A stretch of DNA of 35,742 bases from contig CAYVTG010000012.1 of NCBI GenBank assembly GCA_964454575.1, positions 1 through 35,742 of the forward strand. The letters run 5' to 3'. The notes under the pieces are model-generated. The model worked only from the letters and a program-made list of their open reading frames with translations, was not told the origin of the DNA and did not search any database. This DNA is from Haladaptatiplasma sp964454575. Lineage in GTDB: Archaea; Thermoplasmatota; Thermoplasmata; Halarchaeoplasmatales; Halarchaeoplasmataceae. Below are positions 7,330 through 15,341 of this stretch, in pieces. Position 1 is the first letter of the stretch, and the number at the start of each line of letters is the position of its first letter. The translations under genes and the position numbers were made by a program.

Positions 7330-9687
7330 ATGGTTGAAGAAGTAGCAGACAGCATAAAGCGAATAAAGCCGGCGGAAGAAAAACAGGAAGGCCGTATCAT
7401 ACGTATAGCAGGCCCTGTGATCCAGGCGGATAAACTCAGAGGCGCAGAGATGTACGAAGTGGTAGAGGTAGGCGACGAGCGTCTGATCGGAGAGATAATC
7501 GGCCTCGAACAGGACGTTGCCACTATCCAGGTATACGAGGAGACCGGAGGTATCGTACCCGGAGAACCGGTGCGCAGAACGGGGGAACCGCTTTCGGTAG
7601 AGCTAGGTCCGGGCCTTATCCAGAATATATACGATGGTATCCAGCGACCTCTAGAATTGATAAAGGAAGAGACCGGAGATTTCATCAAAAGAGGCGTGGA
7701 TGTTCCACCGCTGTCCGAGGAGAAAAAATGGGAGTTCGTTCCCGCTGTCGAAACGGGTAAAGAGGTGAAGCAGGGAGAGATAATCGGTACGGTTCAGGAA
7801 ACGAACGTCGTTGAGCATAAAGTGATGGTCCCACCGGGTATCAACGGTTCAGTCACCGAGATAGCCTCCAAGGGTGAATACACCATCAAAGATATTATCG
7901 CCAAGATTAAAACAGAAGATGGTGAGAAAGATGTATCCATGAGACAGCGCTGGCCCGTACGGGTGATGCGCCCCATAGTCAAGAAAGAAGCTCCTAAAGA
8001 TCTCATGGTCACCGGTCAGCGAGTATTGGATACCTTTTTCCCGCTGGCAAAGGGCGGTACCGCAGCTATCCCAGGGGGGTTCGGGACAGGTAAATGCGTA
8101 ACCGGTGATACTCCTGTATTGTTAGCTGACGGAAGTAAGAAAACTATCTGCGAGGTCTATGAAGAGTGCAAGGAAGATGGTCGGATCGATCGCGGCGTAC
8201 ATGAAGAACTGATAGAATTGGAAAATCCCATCGATGTGTTATCCATGGACGGGGGAGAAATAGTAGAAAAACAAGCGACATGTGTTTATAAAGGCAAGAC
8301 GGACTCTACAGTCATAGTAAAAACAAGATCAGGCAGGGAAGTAGAACTAACACCTGTTCATAAACTCTTTGTTCTGACTCCCGATATGGAGACCATCGAA
8401 AAACCGGCCGGAGACTTAAAAACAGGGGATACACTTCTGGCTCCTAGAGATGATGCTCTACAAGATGTTATAGACAATGGAGTTTCGAATAGAACAGAGG
8501 GTACAATTGACATCTTAAATCACTTTATGTCCGACCCCATCGCATCCGTACACGTGAAAAAAGAAACAAAAGATGTTTACGATCTAACTGTTCCGGAGAC
8601 CCATAATTTTGTGGGTGGTAACGCACCGATGATACTGCACAATACTGTCATCCAGCACCAATTGGCCAAGTGGAGCGATGCCGACATAGTGGTGTACGTA
8701 GGATGTGGCGAGAGGGGTAACGAGATGACCGATGTGCTGACGGCCTTCCCGGAATTGGAGGACCCAAGGACCGGCGAGCCGTTGATGCTTCGTACCGTAC
8801 TTATAGCTAATACGAGTAACATGCCGGTGGCCGCCAGAGAGGCATCCGTTTATTCGGGTATCACCATCGCCGAATACTACAGAGATATGGGCTACAACGT
8901 GGCTCTGATGGCAGATTCCACATCTCGATGGGCAGAAGCACTCAGAGAGATATCAGGCAGACTCGAAGAGATGCCTGGTGAAGAGGGATACCCAGCCTAT
9001 CTCGCATCTTCATTGGCTGCCTTCTACGAACGAGCGGGAACCTGTCAGCTATTGGGTGAACGAGAAGGTTCCGTTTCGGTGATCGGTGCTGTCAGTCCGT
9101 CCGGTGGAGATTTCTCCGAGCCGGTAACCCAGAACACTCTGCGTATCGTCCGTGTCTTTTGGGCACTGGATACCGAGTTGAAGAACAAAAGGCATTTTCC
9201 GTCGGTTAACTGGCTGCGTTCTTATTCACTTTATCTGGATGATGTAGCAGACTGGTGGGGAGAGAACGTCAACGAAAGATGGCACGAATTGAGACGTGAA
9301 ACGATGCGGTTACTTGAAAAAGAAAGCGGTCTCGAAGAGATTGTCCAGCTTGTAGGACCGGACGCATTACCACCGGGAGATAAATTCGCACTGCAGGCAG
9401 CCCGGATAATTCGAGAGGACTTTTTGCAGCAGAACGCCTTCCACGATGTGGACACATACTGCGATCCGGAGAAACAGTACCGTATGCTGGAGATAATGAT
9501 GGCGTACTATGAGAAAGGGATAAAGCTTTTAGAAGATGGCAAGGCCTCATACGGATCACTGGAGCAGATGGAGGCAGTCGAAAAGCTCAGCAGGATGTCC
9601 AACGTTCCCCAAGATGAATGGGAAGAAAGGTTCGCTGACATCGAGATGAACATGAACAAAGAGTTCGAATCGCTGACGGAGGAATGA
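7330..9687 (+). CDS. atpA: A/V-type ATP synthase catalytic subunit A, interrupted by an intein
   Basis: 785 residues as translated: 602 of catalytic subunit plus a 183-residue intein (8095-8643). The subunit hydrolyses or makes ATP in the cytoplasmic head. The Walker A motif is GGFGTGK-T, with the intein between Lys and Thr. After splicing the sequence continues TVIQHQLAKW, then VGCGERGNEMTDVL and ADSTSRWAEALREISGRLEEMPGEEGYPAYL, all catalytic-subunit signatures. The archaeal non-homologous region (about residues 110-200) is present. Activity requires protein splicing, since the intact precursor has a broken P-loop. It overlaps atpB. Confidence 0.97.
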   Translation: MVEEVADSIKRIKPAEEKQEGRIIRIAGPVIQADKLRGAEMYEVVEVGDERLIGEIIGLEQDVATIQVYEETGGIVPGEPVRRTGEPLSVELGPGLIQNIYDGIQRPLELIKEETGDFIKRGVDVPPLSEEKKWEFVPAVETGKEVKQGEIIGTVQETNVVEHKVMVPPGINGSVTEIASKGEYTIKDIIAKIKTEDGEKDVSMRQRWPVRVMRPIVKKEAPKDLMVTGQRVLDTFFPLAKGGTAAIPGGFGTGKCVTGDTPVLLADGSKKTICEVYEECKEDGRIDRGVHEELIELENPIDVLSMDGGEIVEKQATCVYKGKTDSTVIVKTRSGREVELTPVHKLFVLTPDMETIEKPAGDLKTGDTLLAPRDDALQDVIDNGVSNRTEGTIDILNHFMSDPIASVHVKKETKDVYDLTVPETHNFVGGNAPMILHNTVIQHQLAKWSDADIVVYVGCGERGNEMTDVLTAFPELEDPRTGEPLMLRTVLIANTSNMPVAAREASVYSGITIAEYYRDMGYNVALMADSTSRWAEALREISGRLEEMPGEEGYPAYLASSLAAFYERAGTCQLLGEREGSVSVIGAVSPSGGDFSEPVTQNTLRIVRVFWALDTELKNKRHFPSVNWLRSYSLYLDDVADWWGENVNERWHELRRETMRLLEKESGLEEIVQLVGPDALPPGDKFALQAARIIREDFLQQNAFHDVDTYCDPEKQYRMLEIMMAYYEKGIKLLEDGKASYGSLEQMEAVEKLSRMSNVPQDEWEERFADIEMNMNKEFESLTEE
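8095..8643 (+). mobile_element. Mini-intein in AtpA (P-loop insertion site)
   Basis: 183 residues between GFGTGK and TVIQHQ. Block A is CVTGDTPVLLADG with the nucleophilic Cys1; block B is REVELTPVHKLFV with the conserved Thr-x-x-His; block F is VYDLTVPETHNFVGG; block G is APMILHN, followed by extein Thr as the +1 nucleophile. About 50 residues separate the splicing halves and show no LAGLIDADG motif, so there is no homing endonuclease. The site equals the archaeal VMA-b site, where Thermoplasma and Pyrococcus inteins sit. Its base use looks more A/T-rich than the surrounding gene. Confidence 0.95.
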
Positions 9688-9689
9688 AT

Positions 9690-11078
9690 ATGACAAAAGA
9701 AGATATCAAGCGTGCGGAATACAGGAGTGTTGTAGAAGTATCGGGCCCGCTCATGGTGGTCGAAGGAGTGAGCGATGTGGCCTTCAACGAGATCGCCAGG
9801 ATCAAACTTCCCAGTGGAGAGGAACGTCTTGGTCAAGTACTGGAAGCAGAATCTAACCGTGCGGTGCTCCAGGTGTTCGCCGGTACAAGAGGTCTAGATA
9901 CGGATCTTACATCGGTTCAGTTCACCGGAGAAGTGATGAAATTCGGTGTTTCCAGAGAGCTTTTAGGTAGGGTATTCAATGGTATAGGCGAACCTATAGA
10001 CGGGAGCCCAGACATAATACCTGAGGAAGAAAGAAACATAAACGGAGATCCTATAAATCCCACTGCAAGAGAATTCCCCAGAGAGTTCATCCAGACCGGA
10101 ATATCAACCATAGACGGCATGCTGACACTTGTCCGGGGACAGAAACTACCGATATTCAGTGCCAGTGGCCTTCCGCATAACAGCGTCGCAGCACAGATAG
10201 CCAGGCAGGCAAAAGTACTGGGAGAGGAAGAAGAATTCGCCGTGGTTTTCTGTGCGATGGGTATCACTTCTGAGGAAGCAAATTACTTCATGCGCGACTT
10301 CGAAAGGACTGGAGCTCTCGAACGTGCCGTACTGTTCATGAATCTAGCTAACGACCCGGCCATCGAGCGGATCATCATCCCGCGGATGGCACTCACCGCT
10401 TCCGAGTATCTGGCATTCAATCAGGGTATGCAGGTGCTGACCATACTCACCAATATGACCAACTACTGCGAAGCGCTGCGTGAGATAGCAGCCGCCCGTG
10501 AAGAGGTACCGGGCAGACGTGGTTATCCCGGTTATCTGTACACCGATCTGGCCAGCATCTACGAGCGTGCCGGACGTATCACCGGCCGTGAAGGCTCTAT
10601 CACCATGATTCCATTGTTGACCATGCCCGACGACGATATCACACATCCCATACCGGATCTCACAGGGTACATCACCGAAGGGCAGCTGGTGTTTTCCAGA
10701 GAGTTACATCGTAAAGGCATACGACCACCGCTTACACCGGGTGCCAGTCTGTCAAGGTTGATGCAGCACGGTATAGGACCGGACAGAACAAGAGAGGATC
10801 ACATGGACGTAAGTAACCAGCTCTACGCTGCATACGCAGAGGGCAACCGACTCAGAGATCTGGTGGCCGTAGTCGGCGAGGAAGCGCTCACCGAGAGGGA
10901 TCAGAGCTATCTGAAGTTCTCAGAGGCCTTCGAAGATCGGTTCATCGCCCAGGGCGAAGACGAAGACCGAAGCATCGACGATACACTGGACCTTGCCTGG
11001 GACCTGCTCACCATAATACCGCAGCGGGAGCTCAAAAGGATAGAAGAGAAGTGGATCGAGAAGTACTATCCGGCGTAG
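9690..11078 (+). CDS. atpB: A/V-type ATP synthase regulatory subunit B
   Basis: 462 residues, usual length. Subunit B is the non-catalytic nucleotide-binding partner of A in the hexameric head. The P-loop is replaced by SASGLPHNSVAAQIARQA, as expected for B, and EEVPGRRGYPGYLYTDLASIYERAGR and SLSRLMQHGIGPDRTREDH are family signatures. ATG at 9690 is preferred over 9684 because GGAGGA (9678-9683) is then 6 nt away. This is the last gene of the operon on this strand; the next gene is on the opposite strand, so the usual atpD does not follow. Confidence 0.95.
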   Translation: MTKEDIKRAEYRSVVEVSGPLMVVEGVSDVAFNEIARIKLPSGEERLGQVLEAESNRAVLQVFAGTRGLDTDLTSVQFTGEVMKFGVSRELLGRVFNGIGEPIDGSPDIIPEEERNINGDPINPTAREFPREFIQTGISTIDGMLTLVRGQKLPIFSASGLPHNSVAAQIARQAKVLGEEEEFAVVFCAMGITSEEANYFMRDFERTGALERAVLFMNLANDPAIERIIIPRMALTASEYLAFNQGMQVLTILTNMTNYCEALREIAAAREEVPGRRGYPGYLYTDLASIYERAGRITGREGSITMIPLLTMPDDDITHPIPDLTGYITEGQLVFSRELHRKGIRPPLTPGASLSRLMQHGIGPDRTREDHMDVSNQLYAAYAEGNRLRDLVAVVGEEALTERDQSYLKFSEAFEDRFIAQGEDEDRSIDDTLDLAWDLLTIIPQRELKRIEEKWIEKYYPA

Positions 11079-11085
11079 CTGATGG

Positions 11086-12027
11086 TCACAGATGGATAGT
11101 GGATGGGGCTTGCTTTTCCATACCCACTCTATCCATATCTTTGTAGAGCTTTTTGTAGATCAGATAAAAGATGAAATAGGCCATCGCAGTCAAAATTAAC
11201 ATCAGCATGAAGATGTATGTAATCTCTGATTTGAATTTCGTTATCATAAATAAAGGCATCAGCAAAAAAGGTGGGCTTGCCAACAATGCTCCTGCGGCGA
11301 TCAGTAATTTTTTCGCCTTCCCCTGCACCATTCCAAGCACCGAAAAGATATACCCTAGGGGAATAATCACGGCAAAAACCACATAGATGGTTATAAACAC
11401 TCTTAGGTAAAAAACGAGACCCTGATCTAAAGCCAATCCTATGAAGATAAAAGACGACCCTGTACCCGTACCCAAGGGTAAGAAATGCGAGATAACAGCT
11501 AAGATCAAGAACACTATGGCTATCTTCATGTGTTTACTATGTGTCACACTGTACTCGTTCCTTCCCTTGTATAAGTTATGCGTACCTATTATCAACAGGA
11601 TCGTAGAGATGACCGCAAGCCCCATCATAGCATAAAGTGAGATCATCCAGGAAATCCCTAAAAAATTAAGAATGTTTGGATTGTCATAGAGTGCACCGGA
11701 AAATGTTGCACTTATAATAAGATGAACGGAGATAGCAAGGGTGTAAGGCAATATTCCCAAGAAAACGTTCACCAAGAAGTAGCGTTTCATCCATTTGATG
11801 CCCTCCAGAGTATATTTGAATATGTTTTCAAGCACCGGCTCCTTCTCATGAAAACTTTCAAGATAGGGGACTGGAGGTGTATCAACATCATCATGGTTAG
11901 TACTCTCCCGATATACTTCTTCCGAAACCCGTTGTTCTTCCTCTTCTGTGGGAAATCTTTCTCCGCACTCGGTACAGAATCTATCCACATCTTTCGCCGG
12001 AGTCCCACATCGGCTGCAGATCTTCAT
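11086..12027 (-). CDS. Zinc-ribbon multi-pass membrane protein, function unknown
   Basis: 313 residues from the ATG at 12027: an N-terminal zinc ribbon (CSRCGTPAKDVDRFCTECGERF), an acidic linker, a short amphipathic segment, then about six to seven hydrophobic helices. Zinc-ribbon plus membrane-domain proteins are common and uncharacterised in archaea; I do not recognise a specific function. A TATA-like run at 12053-12065 lies about 30 nt before 12027, matching a leaderless transcript; an ATG at 12051 and a longer frame to 12258 exist but start too close to, or upstream of, that promoter. The gene is convergent with atpB (7-bp gap) and divergent from the wHTH gene. Confidence 0.75.
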   Translation of the reverse strand: MKICSRCGTPAKDVDRFCTECGERFPTEEEEQRVSEEVYRESTNHDDVDTPPVPYLESFHEKEPVLENIFKYTLEGIKWMKRYFLVNVFLGILPYTLAISVHLIISATFSGALYDNPNILNFLGISWMISLYAMMGLAVISTILLIIGTHNLYKGRNEYSVTHSKHMKIAIVFLILAVISHFLPLGTGTGSSFIFIGLALDQGLVFYLRVFITIYVVFAVIIPLGYIFSVLGMVQGKAKKLLIAAGALLASPPFLLMPLFMITKFKSEITYIFMLMLILTAMAYFIFYLIYKKLYKDMDRVGMEKQAPSTIHL

Positions 12028-12052
12028 ACGCTCTTGTACAGACAATACCATG

Positions 12053-12065
12053 TGATATATTAAAA
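12053..12065 (-). promoter_or_regulatory. TATA box of the zinc-ribbon gene
   Basis: On the minus strand the run reads TTTTAATATATCA. Its centre lies about 31 bases upstream of the ATG at 12027, the distance expected for a leaderless archaeal transcript. Confidence 0.45.
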
Positions 12066-12161
12066 TGTTGGCGAGTGACCTCTTCACGGAAGATACCGGC
12101 GCCGCCCATCTCCGGGTGATCGCCTTTGTACTTAGGATAATTTCAATTAGGTTTCCGTATA

Positions 12162-12203
12162 ATCGAAAGATATATAAAGGATACAACTGATATATCGAAA
12201 GAT
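12162..12203 (+). promoter_or_regulatory. TATA box flanked by a repeated ATCGAAAGAT candidate operator
   Basis: ATCGAAAGAT occurs at 12162-12171 and again at 12194-12203, 32 bases (about three helix turns) apart. The TATA box (GATATATAAAG, 12169-12179) lies next to the first copy and the second overlaps the start codon at 12202. The ATC-GAAA-GAT form is itself partly palindromic. The arrangement suggests binding by the encoded wHTH protein, which is inference. Confidence 0.45.
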
Positions 12204-12750
12204 GAAGAAAGCAGTAATGGTGTGTGCGTGGTTGATGGATCACGAAAAGACAACTCAAGCCGAGATATCCGTAGAACTCGATATGTCTCTAAGTACCGTG
12301 AACAGAGCGGTAAAGAAGCTGGAAAAGATGGGCGCGGTCGAGATATCCAGCAGAAGTTTAAAGACCAGAGACAAAGAGAAGATACTGATGTACATGTCGA
12401 GTATAAGGAATACTGAAAAAGATATCTTATATCGAACAAGGGTTAACGAAAAGGTCAGGGAGATAGAGATGTCCATGCCTGGCGGTGTTGAATTCACCGC
12501 ATATACGGCGTACAAATTAAGGTATGAGGACGTACCGGCAGACTATTCCGAGGTGTACGTATATGCGGATGAACAAGGTATCGATGAGATCAAAAAAAGA
12601 TTTCCGGAAACCAAAGGTCCTCCGAATCTTTTTGTACTCAAAAAAGAGACGATAGTCAACGACGCACTGATATTTGCAGACCTTTGGAATCTAAAGGAAT
12701 GGTATGCTAGAGAATTCACGAGGGAGATGCATGACAGAATACTGGAATGA
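12202..12750 (+). CDS. wHTH regulator, AbiEi-like (candidate antitoxin)
   Basis: 182 residues. The N-terminal winged helix (about 1-60; TTQAEISVELDMSLSTVNRAVKKLEKMGAVEI) would bind DNA. The C-terminal part ends ETIVNDALIFADLWNLKEWYAREFTREMHDRIL, resembling the C-terminus of AbiEi/COG5340-type regulators that accompany nucleotidyltransferases. The gene is probably leaderless, with a TATA box about 28 bases upstream. It overlaps the nucleotidyltransferase gene by 20 bp. In AbiE systems the regulator represses its own operon and counters the nucleotidyltransferase toxin; whether that holds here is inference from gene order. Confidence 0.65.
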   Translation: MKKAVMVCAWLMDHEKTTQAEISVELDMSLSTVNRAVKKLEKMGAVEISSRSLKTRDKEKILMYMSSIRNTEKDILYRTRVNEKVREIEMSMPGGVEFTAYTAYKLRYEDVPADYSEVYVYADEQGIDEIKKRFPETKGPPNLFVLKKETIVNDALIFADLWNLKEWYAREFTREMHDRILE

Positions 12751-13345
12751 ATCACTGACGAAAGCGAGCTGGGAGAGCTTACAGAATTTTTCCAAGGAAT
12801 ACGATTTTATCCTGATAGGTGGATGGGCGGTATATCTATGGACAAAACAGCACAAATCCAAAGATATCGACATAGTGATCGACTTCGAAACCCTCGGTAA
12901 ACTGAAGAAAGACTTCGATGTGACCAAGAACGATCGTCTGAAGAAATACGAGATCCAGGGAGATAAATTCGATGTTGATATCTACGTAAAGTACTATTCG
13001 GAACTCGGATTCCCGCTGGAGGATATGGAGGTAACGAGGATAGAGGGATTCACAGTGCCCGTTTTGGAGGACCTGATCATCCTGAAACAGAATGCCGAGA
13101 TCGACCGAAGGGATAGTGTAAAAGGTAAAAAGGATGCCATCGATATACTGTCGATGTTGATTTATTGCGATTTCGATCACGAAAAGTACCTCTCGAAATT
13201 GCAGGGATATGGACTTGATTTTGAGGCTGCTTTGATTAAAGTGGTGGAAGACTTCGATGCTGAAGAATCAAAATACCTTAGGATGGGTTTCAAGGAATTC
13301 AAAGATTGGCAGAACGAGTTCCTAGAAGAACTAGACGTTCGCTAA
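12731..13345 (+). CDS. Nucleotidyltransferase, AbiEii/MNT-fold (candidate toxin)
   Basis: 204 residues. The nucleotidyltransferase signature is complete: GGWAVYLW (Gly30-Gly31), then DID (Asp45, Asp47) and a third acidic site at KFDVDIYV (Asp81/Asp83), followed by a helical region with DLIILKQNAEIDRRDSVKGKKDAIDILSML, typical of AbiEii-like and related families. The ATG at 12731 has GAGGGAG four bases upstream; an upstream in-frame ATG at 12704 would add an unconserved tail. It overlaps the wHTH gene, so the two are co-translated. It might instead be a tRNA- or protein-modifying nucleotidyltransferase outside toxin-antitoxin biology. Confidence 0.7.
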   Translation: MTEYWNESLTKASWESLQNFSKEYDFILIGGWAVYLWTKQHKSKDIDIVIDFETLGKLKKDFDVTKNDRLKKYEIQGDKFDVDIYVKYYSELGFPLEDMEVTRIEGFTVPVLEDLIILKQNAEIDRRDSVKGKKDAIDILSMLIYCDFDHEKYLSKLQGYGLDFEAALIKVVEDFDAEESKYLRMGFKEFKDWQNEFLEELDVR

Positions 13346-13386
13346 GAGATATCTACACAGGGCATATCGAAGTCACCCGTATGGTC

Positions 13387-13481
13387 TATAGTGGCGAACG
13401 TAACTACTGATACTTATAGTTCGTTCGCCAGTAGCAGTGGAGAACCGTTGAATAATCATATTCATTAGGTTCTCCACTATA
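13387..13481. repeat. Nested inverted-repeat element (two hairpins inside an outer stem)
   Basis: Outer arms TATAGTGG (13387-13394) and CCACTATA (13474-13481) enclose two perfect hairpins: TGGCGAACG (13392-13400) with CGTTCGCCA (13422-13430), and AGTGGAGAACC (13436-13446) with GGTTCTCCACT (13468-13478). The loop of the second contains a further TGAATA/TATTCA stem. The outer stem partly competes with the hairpins. It could be a structured RNA, a bidirectional terminator, or a small non-autonomous mobile element. Confidence 0.7.
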
Positions 13482-13518
13482 ATCCAAATATCTGAATGCC
13501 ATGAAAATGAGCCATACG

Positions 13519-13665
13519 CTACAGCAGCGGATACTCCCGCAAGAACGTCAGATCATCGGTATGGCAGTCCCGTATGTCGTCGATGCCCAGACGCAGCATC
13601 ACCAGTCTCTCGAGCCACAGGCCCCAATCCAACACCGGGCATTCGATGCCGTGTGCATAATTCAC
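13519..13665 (-). pseudogene. C-terminal remnant of a class II aminoacyl-tRNA synthetase (PheS-like)
   Basis: On the minus strand, 48 codons from GTG 13665 to TAG 13519 read VNYAHGIECPVLDWGLWLER, then LVMLRLGIDDIRDCHTDDL and FLREYPLL. This matches the motif-3 and C-terminal end of archaeal phenylalanyl-tRNA synthetase alpha (PVLxWGLGxERLxMLxLGIxDIR). The frame is open only about eight codons further upstream (to a TGA), so motifs 1 and 2 are gone. The motif-3 glycine is Trp here (GLWLER), which suggests decay. The fragment lies antisense to the region just before the acyl-CoA dehydrogenase gene. Confidence 0.6.
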
Positions 13666-13722
13666 CGAACATTTTTTAAAGTCCCTAGACCTCTTTCAGA
13701 ATATACGATAAGGGGTAATAAG

Positions 13723-14862
13723 ATGGATTTCAGACTCACCGATGAACAGAAGATGTTCAAGAAGACCGTTGCCGAATTCGCCGATAAGGAGATAGCTCCC
13801 ATAGCTAGAAAGGTAGACGAGGAGCACGAATTTCCCTGGGATACAATAAAGAAGGCCGGCAAACTCGGTATTATGGGTATGACCGTTCCGGAGAAATACG
13901 GCGGTGCCGGAATCGACCGTATCAGCTACATGCTGGCACTGGAGGAGATCTCTCGGGTATGCGGCTCCCACGGGCTGACCATAGAGGCACACAATTCTCT
14001 GGGTATCGGTCATATCTACGAGAAGGGAACGGAGGAGCAGCGCAAAAAATATCTGCCTGAGCTGACCACCGGTGATGCACTGGCCGCCTGGGCACTGACC
14101 GAGCCGAATGCCGGGTCCGACGCCGCCGGTGCCCAAACCACAGCGGTAAAGGAAGGCGGCGAATGGGTGCTCAACGGTACGAAACAGTTCATCACCAGCG
14201 GCAGCATAGCCGATGTGGTGGTCGTCATGGCCATGACGGACAAGAGCAAGGGAGCCAGAGGGATATCCGCATTTGTCGTGGAAAAGGGAAATCCCGGTAT
14301 GAAATACGGCGTGGAGGAAGATAAACTAGGACTAAGAGGGACCGTCACCACAGAGATGTTCTTCGAAGATTGTCGTGTGCCGGAAGAAAACATCCTGGGA
14401 GAACCGGGCGAAGGCTTCACCGGCGCTATGACTATACTGGACAGAGGGCGCACCGCCATCGGTGCCATGTCCGTAGGTATAGCCCAGGGCGCACTGAACA
14501 AGAGCATCGAATACGCGAAGCAGAGAGAACAGTTCGGTAAACCTATCGCAAAATTCCAGGGAATACAGTTTATGCTCGCTGATATGGCCACCGAAGTCGA
14601 AGCCGCTCGTTTACTTGTACATCGCGCAGCATACATGGAAGACCAAGAACAGTTCTTCAGCAAAGAAGCCGCCATGGCGAAGCTGTTCGCCTCGGAAGCC
14701 GGTGTAAGAGCCGCCCAGAAAGCCATTCAAATCTTCGGCGGCCAGGGTTACCTCAGAGAGAACGAAGTTGAACGTTACTTCAGGGACGTCAAGCTGTGTA
14801 CTATCGGTGAGGGTACCTCCGAAGTACAGCATATGGTGATCGCAAAGCGATTAGGATTGTAA
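13723..14862 (+). CDS. Acyl-CoA dehydrogenase, short-chain/butyryl-CoA type
   Basis: 379 residues, normal length. FAD enzyme that forms the alpha-beta double bond in acyl-CoA. LTEPNAGSDAAGAQTTA and FITSGSIAD are FAD/substrate motifs, and REQFGKPIAKFQGIQFMLADMA and IFGGQGYLRENEVERYFRD are C-terminal domain signatures. The catalytic base is Glu363 in IGEGTSEVQ, the position used by short- and medium-chain enzymes; the isovaleryl-CoA dehydrogenase position is Gly (LDRGRTA). The ATG at 13723 has AGGGG seven bases upstream; the frame extends to 13501 but that stretch is antisense to the synthetase remnant. Probable substrates are butyryl-, isobutyryl- or 2-methylbutyryl-CoA. The partner electron acceptor is not in the window. 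Confidence 0.9.
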   Translation: MDFRLTDEQKMFKKTVAEFADKEIAPIARKVDEEHEFPWDTIKKAGKLGIMGMTVPEKYGGAGIDRISYMLALEEISRVCGSHGLTIEAHNSLGIGHIYEKGTEEQRKKYLPELTTGDALAAWALTEPNAGSDAAGAQTTAVKEGGEWVLNGTKQFITSGSIADVVVVMAMTDKSKGARGISAFVVEKGNPGMKYGVEEDKLGLRGTVTTEMFFEDCRVPEENILGEPGEGFTGAMTILDRGRTAIGAMSVGIAQGALNKSIEYAKQREQFGKPIAKFQGIQFMLADMATEVEAARLLVHRAAYMEDQEQFFSKEAAMAKLFASEAGVRAAQKAIQIFGGQGYLRENEVERYFRDVKLCTIGEGTSEVQHMVIAKRLGL

Positions 14863-14893
14863 AACGATGAAATTTGAGAGCAGGTGAAAAGAT

Positions 14894-15340
14894 ATGATAT
14901 TAGAAAGTTCAGAATTTAAGGATGGAAGCGAGATACCCCGAAGATATGGATACAAGAGTGAAAACGTCAACCCGCCTTTGAGCATAAAGGATGTGCCGGA
15001 AAATACGAAAACATTGGCATTGATAATAGACGACCCGGATGCCATGGAACCAGCGGGTAAAGTATGGGACCATTGGGTCGTATGGAACATCCCTTCGGAT
15101 ACTGAAAACATAAAGGAGGGTGCTTCACCAAAAGGAGCGGTCGAAGGTAAGAACGATTACGGTAAGCTTGGTTACGGAGGTCCGAATCCACCGGATAAGG
15201 AGCATACCTACATATTCGAACTTTATGCGTTGGATAGTGAACTCGAAATACCAAAAGGTTCCACAAAAGATGATCTAAAGCGTGCGATGAAGGGACACGT
15301 GATCGAAAAGACGGTTCTCAAAGGAACCTACGCTCCTTGA
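14894..15340 (+). CDS. PEBP / YbhB-YbcL family protein
   Basis: 148 residues. The phosphatidylethanolamine-binding protein signatures are present: LALIIDDPDAMEPAGKVWDHWVVWNIP (DPDA and HW), GKNDYGKLGYGGPNPP and HTYIFELYALD. The family binds anions or phospholipid headgroups; bacterial and archaeal members have no settled role. It starts 31 bases after the acyl-CoA dehydrogenase with a GCAGGTG-like ribosome site, so the two may be cotranscribed. Its stop is one base from the stop of the convergent carboxyltransferase gene. Confidence 0.9.
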   Translation: MILESSEFKDGSEIPRRYGYKSENVNPPLSIKDVPENTKTLALIIDDPDAMEPAGKVWDHWVVWNIPSDTENIKEGASPKGAVEGKNDYGKLGYGGPNPPDKEHTYIFELYALDSELEIPKGSTKDDLKRAMKGHVIEKTVLKGTYAP

Positions 15341-15341
15341 A

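Noticed and set aside
11086..12258. 390-residue version of the zinc-ribbon membrane protein
   Set aside because: The first 77 residues lie over the predicted promoter and have no clear domain; ATG 12027 sits at leaderless distance from a TATA box.
13501..13722. N-terminal extension of the acyl-CoA dehydrogenase
   Set aside because: The extension has no dehydrogenase similarity; the minus strand there encodes a synthetase remnant, and ATG 13723 has a ribosome site and the family N-terminus.
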